Notes under the pieces: model-generated
What the model was told of the DNA's origin: nothing
What the model saw: the letters and a program-made list of their open reading frames with translations, nothing else
The model's database searches: none
From: Alteromonadaceae bacterium BrNp21-10
GTDB lineage: Bacteria > Pseudomonadota > Gammaproteobacteria > Enterobacterales > Alteromonadaceae
NCBI GenBank assembly: GCA_030418115.1
Contig: JAUHQD010000005.1
Span: 62,001 to 126,000 of the forward strand
DNA: 64,000 nt
Reading direction: 5' to 3'
Made by a program: the position numbers and the translations under genes
Shown here: positions 27,771 to 36,051 of the stretch, piece by piece
How positions within the stretch are numbered: position 1 is the stretch's first letter
Layout: each line of letters opens with the position of its first letter

Positions 27771-28619
27771 ATGGATATTAAAGTTTTTAAAACCTTTCTT
27801 GAAGTGACGAAAACACGCCACTTCGGCAAAGCCGCCGACAACCTGTGCATCACTCAGGCTGCGGTTAGTGCGCGCATTCGCCAATTAGAAGAATTTATCG
27901 ACACCTCGCTATTTGTGCGTAATCGCAACAATATTTTATTGACCCTTGCCGGCGAACGTCTAGTTCCTTACGCAGAGGTTATGGTACGCACAATCCAACA
28001 AGCGAAAACCGATATCGGCTTAGCCGAAAATAAAATTATGCAGCTGACGTTATCCGCTACCCATAATATCTGGGATGCCTATTTACAAAGTTGCCTGACT
28101 GTCATTACCGACGCCTTTGAAGGTTATGCCTTTAAAACCGAGTCATTAAGTTTAGAACAATTGCATCGGGCGGTAATGGATAAAACCCTCGATATCGCGG
28201 TGATGTTTGACCCCATTCAACACGATGGATTAGTCGTGGAGAAAATCGCCGACGTAGAATTGATTTTAGTTTCTACCCATAAGGTATCCGCTAAACAAGC
28301 GCTGGCGGAAAAATATGTCTATGTGGATTGGGGGACGCGTTTTGCTCTTAAGCATGCTGAATTACATCGGCATTCGCCACCACCATCCCTGCAGACGTCC
28401 ACAGGGCGTATTGCATTAGATTTTATTTTGCAAAAAGGCGGCGCTGCTTATTTACCTATGACATTGGTTAGTGCCTATTTGGCTTCCGAGGTATTACATG
28501 CTGTAGAGGCGCAAAGTATTCATCGTTCGCTGTATGCGGCTTATCGCAAGAAAAATAGCGCCCTCAGTTCAATTCAAAAAATTGTTCAAGTCATCGAACA
28601 ATCTGCACTAAGTAATTAA
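27771..28619 (+). CDS. hdfR: HdfR-like LysR-family transcriptional regulator
   Basis: 282 residues. N-terminal winged helix-turn-helix (about 1-60): VFKTFLEVTKTRHFGKAADNLCITQAAVSARIRQLEE, close in wording to E. coli HdfR ([35 protein letters not shown]), then RNRNNILLTLAGERLVPYAE. The effector-binding domain follows (about 85-280). HdfR represses flhDC in E. coli; the target here is unknown. The divergent maoP neighbour, as in E. coli, supports orthology. Confidence 0.88.
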   Translation: MDIKVFKTFLEVTKTRHFGKAADNLCITQAAVSARIRQLEEFIDTSLFVRNRNNILLTLAGERLVPYAEVMVRTIQQAKTDIGLAENKIMQLTLSATHNIWDAYLQSCLTVITDAFEGYAFKTESLSLEQLHRAVMDKTLDIAVMFDPIQHDGLVVEKIADVELILVSTHKVSAKQALAEKYVYVDWGTRFALKHAELHRHSPPPSLQTSTGRIALDFILQKGGAAYLPMTLVSAYLASEVLHAVEAQSIHRSLYAAYRKKNSALSSIQKIVQVIEQSALSN

Positions 28620-28630
28620 ACACAACAGCA

Positions 28631-29563
28631 CTATGCCCTAAATTGCTCACGATATTGTTTGGGCGATACTCCCACGGATTTACGAAAATGGTGACGCATA
28701 GTAGTGGCGTTATCAAAGCCCACGACCGAGGCTATTTTCTCAATACTCTGCAATGAGCTTTCTAGTTGTTGTTTGGCTAATTCGAGTTTTTGATTCGTTA
28801 GCCACTCTTTCGGGGTTAAATTCAGTGCACTGCGAAATTTGCGATCAAAGCTGCGCCGCGACATATTCGCCTGACTGGCAAATTGATTAATATCGATATT
28901 GTTATGTAGATTTTTCTTGGCCCAATCCAATGACAGCGAAAAATGTTGCTGATGGCGATCCACCGGCAAATCTACAAATTGGGATTGACCGCCCTTGCGA
29001 TGTGCCGATACCACCAAACGCCGCGCCACTTTGTTAGCAATGTGATAGCCGTGATCTTGACGTATTACTTCAATACCCAAATCAATGGCGGCGGCGCTAC
29101 CGGCAGAATGCCCAATAATGCCGTCGTAAAGGTAGAGTACGTTATCCACATACTCGACATCATTAAAGTATTGCTTAAATGCGTCGGCATAACGCCAATG
29201 AGTGGTCGCTTGTCTACCACTTAATAATCCAGAATGTGCTAGTAAAAAGGCACCGGAGCAAAAAGTTAGGATGCGTTTTTGCTGCTGATAAAATTGACGT
29301 AGCTGTTGTGCTAATGCATCACTGATATCCGCAGCATTCACCGGCCAGCTGGGAATAACTAACATATCGTAAGCAGCTAAGCTTTGAATAACCTTGGCTT
29401 GTAGCATAATGCCGCCGTTAAAACTTAGCGGTTGCGAGTCAAAGGTAACTACCTCAGTTTGATACCAATTACTAAACTCTGGGCGCGGCAAGGCAAATAG
29501 CTCTACTGCACAACCTAATTCAAAAAAGGCGGCTTGGTCATAAGTTAATATGGCAACTCGCAT
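28631..29563 (-). CDS. GlxA-family transcriptional regulator (DJ-1/PfpI domain plus AraC helix-turn-helix)
   Basis: About 310 residues from the ATG at 29563 (MRVAILTYDQ). An in-frame ATG four codons upstream lies inside the GGGAGA ribosome binding site of this start, which decides against it. The N-terminal DJ-1/PfpI-like domain (about 1-170) has the nucleophile-elbow analogue LTFCSGAFLLAHSG and the WRYADAF segment; the C-terminal AraC-type double helix-turn-helix (about 205-305) has INQFASQANMSRRSFDRKFRSALNLTPKEWL and IASVVGFDNATTMRHHFRKSVGVSPKQYR. It is divergent from the cyclase-family gene at 29692 and is the natural candidate for its regulator. Confidence 0.92.
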   Translation of the reverse strand: MRVAILTYDQAAFFELGCAVELFALPRPEFSNWYQTEVVTFDSQPLSFNGGIMLQAKVIQSLAAYDMLVIPSWPVNAADISDALAQQLRQFYQQQKRILTFCSGAFLLAHSGLLSGRQATTHWRYADAFKQYFNDVEYVDNVLYLYDGIIGHSAGSAAAIDLGIEVIRQDHGYHIANKVARRLVVSAHRKGGQSQFVDLPVDRHQQHFSLSLDWAKKNLHNNIDINQFASQANMSRRSFDRKFRSALNLTPKEWLTNQKLELAKQQLESSLQSIEKIASVVGFDNATTMRHHFRKSVGVSPKQYREQFRA

Positions 29564-29691
29564 GGTATCTCCCATTTAATTTACAATGTTATGTTTGGCT
29601 TATTATTAACGATTAATGTCTTTTAGGACAATGGCAATGCAAGGTTGAAGGCGTAATATATTCGGCGAATCACAACAAAAGGAATTCAGTA

Positions 29692-30348
29692 ATGAGTAAA
29701 TTGATTGACTTAAGCCATACCATTGAAGACGGATTAATGACCTACAAAGGATTCCCTGCGGCCATTGTTTGCGACTATCTAACCCATGAAGAATCGAAAG
29801 CCCATTATGGCGAAGGTACCTCTTTTCAGATTGGAAAAATTGAAATGGTAGGTAATAGCGGCACCTATCTTGATTCGCCTTATCATCGCTATGCAGACCG
29901 CAAAGACATATCCGAATTACCCTTAGAATCGGTGGCCAGTCTGGACGGCGTTAAAGTCTCCATTCCCGAATCAGTACTGACTATCGACGAAAGTCATTTT
30001 AAAAATGTGGATGTCAAAGACAAAGCTGTACTAGTTCACACTAATTGGTCACGACACTGGAATACCGACCCTTATTACGAAAATCACCCGCACTTAAATG
30101 CATCGGCGGCCGAATATCTAAAGCAACAAGGTGCCAAGCTAGTGGGAATCGATTCCTATAATATTGATGATATACAAGGTAAGTCACGGCCAGTTCATAG
30201 CATTTTATTGGGTGCGGACATTTTGATTGTGGAGCACATATGTAACTTGGCGGCATTGCCCACTTCAGGTTTTAGCTTCAGTTCGGTACCGGTTAAAGTC
30301 AAAGCTTGCGGCACTTTTCCGGTGCGTGCGTTTGCGCAATTGCCTTAG
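29692..30348 (+). CDS. Cyclase-family (kynurenine formamidase-like) protein with altered metal motif
   Basis: 218 residues of the cyclase/arylformamidase fold (begins LIDLSHTIEDGL). The family metal motif HxGTHxDxPxH reads NSGTYLDSPYH near residue 59, so two of the usual histidine ligands are Asn and Tyr; Asp, Pro and the last His are kept. A second conserved region, VLVHTNWSRHW and VGIDSYNIDD, is present. A different metal site or non-hydrolytic role is therefore possible; a similar variant pattern occurs in family members I have seen described only as cyclases. AGGAAT precedes the ATG. Operon with the DUF1272 gene 12 bases downstream. Confidence 0.85.
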   Translation: MSKLIDLSHTIEDGLMTYKGFPAAIVCDYLTHEESKAHYGEGTSFQIGKIEMVGNSGTYLDSPYHRYADRKDISELPLESVASLDGVKVSIPESVLTIDESHFKNVDVKDKAVLVHTNWSRHWNTDPYYENHPHLNASAAEYLKQQGAKLVGIDSYNIDDIQGKSRPVHSILLGADILIVEHICNLAALPTSGFSFSSVPVKVKACGTFPVRAFAQLP

Positions 30349-30360
30349 GAGAAAAACCAA

Positions 30361-30573
30361 ATGTTACTTTTAAAAGCTCATTGTGAATCTTGTAATAAAG
30401 CGCTGTCAGCCTCTAATGCAGAAGCCAAGATATGCAGTTTTGAATGTACGTTTTGTATTGAATGTAGTGATGGCAAACTAGGTGGGCTCTGCCCCAATTG
30501 CGGCGGCGAGTTAGTAAATCGCCCTACCCGTGGGGCACATTTATTAGAGAAGTATCCAGCGCAGTCAAACTAA
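30361..30573 (+). CDS. DUF1272 small zinc-ribbon-like protein
   Basis: 70 residues with the DUF1272 pattern: CESCNKAL, ICSFECTFCIECSD, and LCPNCGGELVNRP. Eight cysteines in CxxC-like pairs suggest two bound zinc ions or a treble-clef-like fold. Function unknown in the family. TAGGAG lies upstream of the ATG and overlaps the end of the cyclase gene, so the two are co-transcribed. Confidence 0.9.
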   Translation: MLLLKAHCESCNKALSASNAEAKICSFECTFCIECSDGKLGGLCPNCGGELVNRPTRGAHLLEKYPAQSN

Positions 30574-30583
30574 CCGAAATTCA

Positions 30584-31129
30584 TCAGCCCTTGGGCATGT
30601 TGCTAAATTGCTGCCATTGCTGAGGCTCATTAATATTTTGCATAACAGCCTCTGCTGGTGGCGGCAAAACCAACGCTGGAAAAGCCGTCAGCAATGAATA
30701 CACCGAACGTTTACCGTTATCTCGCAATTGGTTTTCAATGTAATCGAGGATCTCGGGTTGGCGGGGAATGTACACCGGTAGGTTATAACCATCGAAATAA
30801 CATATTGTGGATTGGTGACTGCCAGCATCGAGCAATGGTTGCAAATACACCGCAGACATTGCAGGCATATCCACCGGCACAAACAAAAAACCATCAAAGT
30901 CGCTGTTTTGCATAACCCCATGAATACCGCCCAATGGTCCTTGTTGCGGATAAACATCAGCAATATGTTCAGGCCCACGGCCGCTAATCAACACTTCATT
31001 GACACTGGTAGCTTGCAATTGTTGTTGGCAGCGCTGCAACAAAGATTGACCATGTAGTTCGAGCTTGGCCTTGTCCTGCCCCATTCTTCGCGACAGTCCA
31101 CCACTTAATACCACACCGGCAATACGCAT
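30584..31129 (-). CDS. mobA: Molybdenum cofactor guanylyltransferase MobA
   Basis: 181 residues; attaches GMP to molybdopterin to make MGD cofactor for DMSO-reductase-family enzymes such as assimilatory nitrate reductase. N-terminal GTP-binding loop VVLSGGLSRRMGQDKAKLEL, then VLISGRGPEH, VYPQQGPLGGIHGVM and FVPVDMPAMS (metal Asp). Length is normal. It is convergent with the DUF1272 gene and follows moaA with a 35-base gap, so moaA-mobA are one transcript. Confidence 0.92.
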   Translation of the reverse strand: MRIAGVVLSGGLSRRMGQDKAKLELHGQSLLQRCQQQLQATSVNEVLISGRGPEHIADVYPQQGPLGGIHGVMQNSDFDGFLFVPVDMPAMSAVYLQPLLDAGSHQSTICYFDGYNLPVYIPRQPEILDYIENQLRDNGKRSVYSLLTAFPALVLPPPAEAVMQNINEPQQWQQFSNMPKG

Positions 31130-31164
31130 ACTGGCTGCTGCTTAATTACAGTAATGGCGCATGC

Positions 31165-32133
31165 TTAACCACCGAGCATTGCCAAATGTTTAGTGCCGCC
31201 GGTATAGCCATCTTGCAACCAATGGGTAGCTTGTTTATCCGCCAGTAAATCAACCAAAGCTTGCTGTAACGCAGTCTCATCTTGCTCTTGCATGAATTGA
31301 CGGAGCTCTAATCCTTGATCGGCAAACAAGCATAAATGCAGCTTACCGGTGGAGGAAATTCGCAGACGATTACAACTGGCACAGAAGTCTTTGCTATAGG
31401 GCATGATCAAACCAATGCGACCAGCATAATCAGGATGATGGAATTCTTGCGCTGGCCCAGCGGCTTTATCGCGAATAACCTGACTCCACCCTTCTGCCAA
31501 TAATTGTTCTTTTAACGGCTGGCCAGATAAATGATTGGCATCGAAGAATTCAAGATTATCGCCAGTTTGCATCAACTCAATAAAACGTAATGTCAGTGGT
31601 TTGGTTTCCAGCCAGTGTAAAAATTGTTGGAACTGAGTCTGATTAAATTGCTTCATCAGCACCGCATTAACCTTAACCTGAATGCCCGCAGTTAGCGCTT
31701 TATCAATACCAGCAAGGATTACATCGAGTTTATTGTGGCCGGTAATATCAGCAAATTGACGGGGGTCGAGACTATCGATACTGACATTCAACGAGGTTAA
31801 TCCCGCCGCAATCCAGTTATCAATATCTTTGTCCAACTTGAAGCCATTAGTCGTGATCGCCACTTGCTTAATACCTTCGGTGCCCGCGCAGATTTTAATC
31901 ACTTCATTTAGATCTTTGCGTAACGAAGGCTCACCGCCGGTAATGCGAATTTTACTGGTACCCAAACCAGCAAAGGCGCGGGTAACGGTACGGATTTCAT
32001 CCAGCGTCAAAAAGTCACGGGGCGTATCGCATTGATAGCCGTCGGGCAGGCAATAGTCGCAACTAAAATTGCAGACATCGGTAATAGACAGACGCAAATA
32101 ATGAAAGCGTCGGCCAAATTTATCTTCTAACAT
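31165..32133 (-). CDS. moaA: GTP 3',8-cyclase MoaA
   Basis: 322 residues from the ATG at 32133 (MLEDKFGRRF), chosen over an upstream ATG because GGAAAGG lies just before it. Radical-SAM enzyme for the first step of molybdenum cofactor synthesis. N-terminal [4Fe-4S] motif CNFSCDYCLPDGY, SAM-binding ITGGEPSLRKD, and a C-terminal cluster CASCNRLRI plus LHLCLF. It ends in Gly-Gly, the conserved tail needed for catalysis. The reading frame continues 15 codons upstream through the leader, but without translation signals. Confidence 0.95.
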   Translation of the reverse strand: MLEDKFGRRFHYLRLSITDVCNFSCDYCLPDGYQCDTPRDFLTLDEIRTVTRAFAGLGTSKIRITGGEPSLRKDLNEVIKICAGTEGIKQVAITTNGFKLDKDIDNWIAAGLTSLNVSIDSLDPRQFADITGHNKLDVILAGIDKALTAGIQVKVNAVLMKQFNQTQFQQFLHWLETKPLTLRFIELMQTGDNLEFFDANHLSGQPLKEQLLAEGWSQVIRDKAAGPAQEFHHPDYAGRIGLIMPYSKDFCASCNRLRISSTGKLHLCLFADQGLELRQFMQEQDETALQQALVDLLADKQATHWLQDGYTGGTKHLAMLGG

Positions 32134-32174
32134 TTCACACCTTTCCAAAGTCAATGCGTAGCAATGAATGAACA

Positions 32175-32300
32175 TCACAACGACATATCGGGAGGCTGGT
32201 CGATTTCTCTTGCAACCCTGGCATCACTAGAGCCAATCTCTAGCTTTGCGGCGACATCCCCATGTTCGAATTTACAACTCCGAATTTAGGCAATGACGCT
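32175..32300 (-). promoter_or_regulatory. Candidate molybdenum cofactor riboswitch in the moaA leader
   Basis: The moaA leader on the minus strand is long and structured. Reading leftward I see CCTAAA...CATGG around 32288-32260, compatible with a tetraloop-receptor-like element, a CTAGAG/CTCTAG hairpin near 32226-32242, a GGTTG/CGACC pairing near 32199-32218 and the words GAGAAATCG and GCCTCCCG near 32188-32208. GCCTCC and GAGAAATCG match my recollection of the conserved 3' part of the Moco RNA motif, and moaA is its commonest target. I did not verify this with a covariance model. Confidence 0.5.
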
Positions 32301-32334
32301 CAGCGCTCTTTTTGTGGCTTCGCCACCTTTCACA

Positions 32335-32370
32335 TTGAATTGCTGAGTAACTTGTTACTCAGCAATTCAA
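32335..32370. repeat. Perfect 17-bp inverted repeat with a two-base spacer
   Basis: Arms of 17 bases (core GAATTGCTGAGTAAC) pair perfectly across two T residues. A second small hairpin, GTGGC-TTC-GCCAC, follows at 32314-32326 with an A-run on the minus strand. Both lie between ybiB and moaA. The long, near-loopless palindrome is unusual for a terminator and could be a protein-binding site, a mobile repeat or a recombination remnant; the smaller hairpin could end the ybiB transcript. Confidence 0.7.
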
Positions 32371-32437
32371 ATTCTGTACTGCCTAGACTAGACCGAACAA
32401 CCTTGGCTATCTATGCATAGTTTGTAAAAAAATATCT

Positions 32438-33421
32438 CTAAAACGGCCAAGCCTTGGTGCGCTGTTGCCACAATTGTTGGGCTTTTGCGTAGGCGTTATC
32501 CCAGGGCTGCGCTTCTAACAACAATAACTGCGCGGCTAATGTACCAATAACCGCTTGCTCGGCGTAAGCCGATTGAAACTCGCCACACCAAAACTGACGC
32601 AACTCATCCGTATTAAATACCCGGTCTTTTAGTTGCACCTGTGGCAACAATTCCGGCATGTCAATTTGTTGATGCTGACCATCACGTATAACATGGATAA
32701 TACCCGCACGTTCTGGGTTTATCTCAACTTCACCACCATCACCGCGAAAACACATCACGTTAGGTTCTTGCAGCATCACCGCGGCATTAGCATGTTTAAA
32801 GTCTAATTCCCGATGGAACACACCCTGCAAATTAAACTCAGCGGCGCTAGGGTTAAGCATTCTTGTCAGAGTATTAGCGCAACTGCGCAAACCAAACTGA
32901 GCTCGAAGTTGAATAATATCATTTAAGGGTGGGTTGATATCGACCAAATCCATATAGCTCAGGCCAAATTCATCCAACTGTTGTTTAGCTTGTGCTGCCG
33001 ACGTTGCCACCGGCAATCCTAGTTCAGGAAAAACCGTACTTAAATATAAACGGTTGGTTTCCGGCTCTTGGGTGCCGTGTAAAAATATGCGCTTACCTTG
33101 CTGCGCTAAAACCAACGTCGATAACACAAACCAAGGTAGATGACGGCGTTTACCGGCGTAACAGCCCATATCCAAATCAACATTTAATTTAGCGATATCA
33201 GGATTACAGGCCAAGCGGCAGGCTTGTACAAAGCCAGCGATTTCTTCAGCGGTTTCTTCACGCACACGCAGCAACATTAAAAATGCCCCGCGCTGTTCGG
33301 CCGTGACTTTACCCGCCAATAACAAGCTAAAAGCGTCAAAGGCTTCAGCTTGAGTAAGACTACGACCGGCTTTTAATCCACGGCCAATGGCTTTTATAAA
33401 AGGTTTAAACTGTTCAGACAT
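32438..33421 (-). CDS. ybiB: YbiB/TrpD2-like nucleic-acid-binding protein
   Basis: 327 residues of the anthranilate phosphoribosyltransferase-like fold: N-terminal helical domain (LTQAEAFDAFSLLLAGKVTAEQRGAFLMLLRVREETAEE), a glycine-poor substrate region (DMGCYAGKRRHLPWF), and FRGDGGEVEINPERA near the end. E. coli YbiB (TrpD2) keeps the fold but binds nucleic acids and has no TrpD activity; the altered phosphoribosyl-pyrophosphate motif here fits that. Homologues are often found beside nirBD-type clusters, as here. Not part of tryptophan synthesis. Confidence 0.85.
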   Translation of the reverse strand: MSEQFKPFIKAIGRGLKAGRSLTQAEAFDAFSLLLAGKVTAEQRGAFLMLLRVREETAEEIAGFVQACRLACNPDIAKLNVDLDMGCYAGKRRHLPWFVLSTLVLAQQGKRIFLHGTQEPETNRLYLSTVFPELGLPVATSAAQAKQQLDEFGLSYMDLVDINPPLNDIIQLRAQFGLRSCANTLTRMLNPSAAEFNLQGVFHRELDFKHANAAVMLQEPNVMCFRGDGGEVEINPERAGIIHVIRDGQHQQIDMPELLPQVQLKDRVFNTDELRQFWCGEFQSAYAEQAVIGTLAAQLLLLEAQPWDNAYAKAQQLWQQRTKAWPF

Positions 33422-33432
33422 AATTTAACAAT

Positions 33433-33480
33433 AAAGGGCGGCTGTCGGTAAGGCGTCTAGAATACCTTAAGCCGCCCTTT
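33433..33480. terminator. Hairpin between the DUF4386 gene and ybiB
   Basis: GC-rich 11-base-pair stem (AAAGGGCGGC paired with GCCGCCCTTT, plus T-A) with an inner TAAGG/CCTTA pairing. T-rich on both sides, so it can act on either strand, most usefully at the end of the leftward DUF4386 transcript. Confidence 0.75.
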
Positions 33481-33508
33481 TCTTCATGAAATTCATCACT
33501 CAATTGCT

Positions 33509-34186
33509 TTATTTTTTGCTTTTACCTACACCTTTAATAAGTAGCCACAAAGGAAAAAGTATTTCACCTAAAAACGTATATTGAGTAACCGTAATTCCTG
33601 AATCAAAAACAAAAGTATTAATTCCAAAATCTGCTAAATAACCAACACCAGCGATGGCGATCAGCACAGCCAATATTTTTGGCATACTTCCTGAACGATA
33701 AATTAAATAGGCCAGCGGAAACAACCAAAGCCCCCAAAATATATGAGCAATCTGAATGCCATGATTGTGTAAGTGTGAAAAGAAAACCACTAATGAGTTA
33801 ATCTGCGATGGCTCGAATGTCGTCAAATATTCACCGCCACCCACTAGACGCAAAATAGCAAATTGGAATATTTCGTTTGAAAACGAAATCGACACACCGA
33901 TTAATACCAAGATGATCATTAATTGAGCGGATATTTTACTAATATTTTTAAGTAAATGATAAAGGGTAAAAACCAACAGAATAAATATGAGTTGGGATAT
34001 AAGCCAGGTAACAATGCTAAGGGCATAAAGATTTCCCGCAGCTTGAATATTACTCAGCGTCGCCACTGGGTCATCATGAACAAAGTTAGAAAAGTTGACA
34101 AACAAACTAAATCCCGCAAAAGGAGCCATGCAGAGATAGAGCGCTCCGGCTAATCGCGCCGTTTGTGCTTGTGATTGATTGTTCAT
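33509..34186 (-). CDS. DUF4386 membrane protein
   Basis: 225 residues with about six hydrophobic helices; the DUF4386 pattern is visible from ARLAGALYLCMAPFAGFS at the N-terminus through NLYALSIVTWLISQLIFILLV and a central HNHGIQIAHIFWGLWLFPLAYLIYRSG. Family function unknown. GGGGAGG precedes the ATG. It stands alone with its own terminator. Confidence 0.85.
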   Translation of the reverse strand: MNNQSQAQTARLAGALYLCMAPFAGFSLFVNFSNFVHDDPVATLSNIQAAGNLYALSIVTWLISQLIFILLVFTLYHLLKNISKISAQLMIILVLIGVSISFSNEIFQFAILRLVGGGEYLTTFEPSQINSLVVFFSHLHNHGIQIAHIFWGLWLFPLAYLIYRSGSMPKILAVLIAIAGVGYLADFGINTFVFDSGITVTQYTFLGEILFPLWLLIKGVGKSKK

Positions 34187-34463
34187 ATTGCCTCCCCAAT
34201 AGCTAAAAATGACTTAGCAAACTTAAACATCAAGCCAATCGCTGCAGACGCTGCTGGCTTACCCATTTTGTATTTTTTAACGTTTTTTATCTTACGGCTT
34301 CCTTTAATTGCAATGCAATTTACTAACGAAGTTAATTCAGATACTACTTAATTTGTTGTTGCTAGGCGCTACTTTCTTTTCGGCTATTTGTCCAAGCTTT
34401 AGCAAAATCTATATCATTAGGATGTTTGAAATTCGAACGTAAAATTACAAAAAGGAATTAGTT

Positions 34464-35090
34464 ATGGACGATAAATATAAAATTAAAAATGAAATGGAAC
34501 TCGAATCTATAATTGGTCCACCAATGGACGTCAAAGCAAAAATATTGACTCAACTTGACGACCTAATGAAAGAGTTTATTAGAAAATCGCCGTTGGTTTT
34601 TATCGCAACTATTGATGCTAATGGCCATGTAGATGTATCTCCGAAGGGCGACCCATGTGGATTCATTGAGATCGACGCAAGTGGTAACCTCTTAATTCCC
34701 GACCGTCCAGGTAATAGATTAACATTTGGTTTCAGAAATATACTTCGCAATGGCGAAATAGGATTAATCTTTTTAGCCCCAAATCAACGGGAAACTTTGC
34801 GAGTCAAAGGAGTCGCAACACTACACAATGATCCTGATGTACTACATAAATTGCATGTGAATAATAAGCCCGCGCTGCTTTGTACTTATGTTGAAGTAAA
34901 AGAGTGCTTTATGCATTGTGGCAAGGCTCTAGTCCGCTCCAAGCTTTGGCAACCACAATATTGGGATACATCAACAGATTCCATTGGGGCAAAACAACTT
35001 GCACCGGCACTGGGTGGCGATGCGGGTGAGGGCTCGGTTCAAAGAACAAAAGAGATGCTGGATAAAGCCTATACTGACGAGTTGTACTGA
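34464..35090 (+). CDS. MSMEG_1061-type PPOX flavoprotein
   Basis: 208 residues of the pyridoxamine 5'-phosphate oxidase-like split barrel. Visible are IATIDANGHVDVSPKGDPCGFIEI, IPDRPGNRLTFGFRNIL and GLIFLAPNQRETLRVKGVA, the FMN-binding core of the FMN-dependent PPOX family, and an HCGKALVRSKLW segment near the C-terminus. Probably an FMN or F420-type oxidoreductase of small molecules. AAAGGA lies upstream of the ATG. It stands alone between DUF4386 and cobA. Confidence 0.85.
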   Translation: MDDKYKIKNEMELESIIGPPMDVKAKILTQLDDLMKEFIRKSPLVFIATIDANGHVDVSPKGDPCGFIEIDASGNLLIPDRPGNRLTFGFRNILRNGEIGLIFLAPNQRETLRVKGVATLHNDPDVLHKLHVNNKPALLCTYVEVKECFMHCGKALVRSKLWQPQYWDTSTDSIGAKQLAPALGGDAGEGSVQRTKEMLDKAYTDELY

Positions 35091-35134
35091 AGTATTTTAC
35101 TGAGTAAATGTTCCTAGAAAGCTAACAGCAATCC

Positions 35135-36040
35135 TTAAGCCTCGGTATTTGCCATTGTGCTCTGTTGCAACATCGCCAAGTTCACCCCTTGGCGTTTGGT
35201 TACTACTTCGCCAACAATGATCAGGGCGGGGCCTTGGAAGTCGGCACTGCCTACTCGTTCACTTATATCGGCCAAGGTGCCGGTGCAGACTTTTTGGGCG
35301 CTTAGTGTGGCCTGATCAATAACCGCTATTGGCATAGTGGCTGTCATGCCGTGGGCGATTAAGCGTTGGCTAATAGTCGCAAGACGATTTAGGCCCATAT
35401 AGAAAACTAATGTCTCGTTAGATTTTTGTCCGGCTGTTGGTACTAGGGTTGACCAATCGGGCTCTTGTTCGACATGTTTCATATGCGCGGTAATAAAACG
35501 CACCGATTGCGCACAATCGCGATGGGTTAGCGGAATACCTGAATACGCTGACATACCGGATGCTGAAGTAATACCCGGCACCACGGCAAAGTCGATATTG
35601 TGCTGTGTAAGAATGTCGCACTCTTCGGCTAAGCGACCGAAAATGGCTGGGTCGCCGCCTTTTAGGCGCACGATGTTTTTACCTTGCTGTGCAACATCCA
35701 CCAACAACTGACAAATATCTGCCTGCTGCATACTATGCTGACCGCATTTTTTACCCACAAACACCCGCTCAACCGCGCTAGGGATCATGTTAAGAATATC
35801 CGGATTCACTAGCCAGTCGTACATCACCACATCGGCGTTTTGGATTAGTCGATAAGCTTTTAAGGTAAGTAACTCAGCATCACCGGGGCCGGCGCCAATT
35901 AACCATACCTGCCCTTGTTGATGCTGAGGTTGTCGAACACTAAATCCCTGAGTATTGCTGTTGCCATTGCTAAGACGCTGCAACCACTGCCCGCCAGCAA
36001 CAAAAAAATTCAATACAGAGTGACTTAGATTTAACATCAT
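35135..36040 (-). CDS. cobA: Uroporphyrinogen-III C-methyltransferase (siroheme synthesis)
   Basis: 301 residues. The SUMT core runs from about residue 45: VWLIGAGPGDAELLTLKA, VFVGKKCGQHSM, VRLKGGDPAIFGRLAEE, VVPGITSASGMSAYSGIPLTHRD and FYMGLNRL. It makes precorrin-2, the siroheme precursor required by NirB. There is an unusual hydrophobic N-terminal extension of about 45 residues before the core (LNFFVAGGQWLQRL). Ends the nirB-nirD-cobA unit, 11 bases after nirD. Confidence 0.93.
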   Translation of the reverse strand: MMLNLSHSVLNFFVAGGQWLQRLSNGNSNTQGFSVRQPQHQQGQVWLIGAGPGDAELLTLKAYRLIQNADVVMYDWLVNPDILNMIPSAVERVFVGKKCGQHSMQQADICQLLVDVAQQGKNIVRLKGGDPAIFGRLAEECDILTQHNIDFAVVPGITSASGMSAYSGIPLTHRDCAQSVRFITAHMKHVEQEPDWSTLVPTAGQKSNETLVFYMGLNRLATISQRLIAHGMTATMPIAVIDQATLSAQKVCTGTLADISERVGSADFQGPALIIVGEVVTKRQGVNLAMLQQSTMANTEA

Positions 36041-36051
36041 TTATTACCTTA

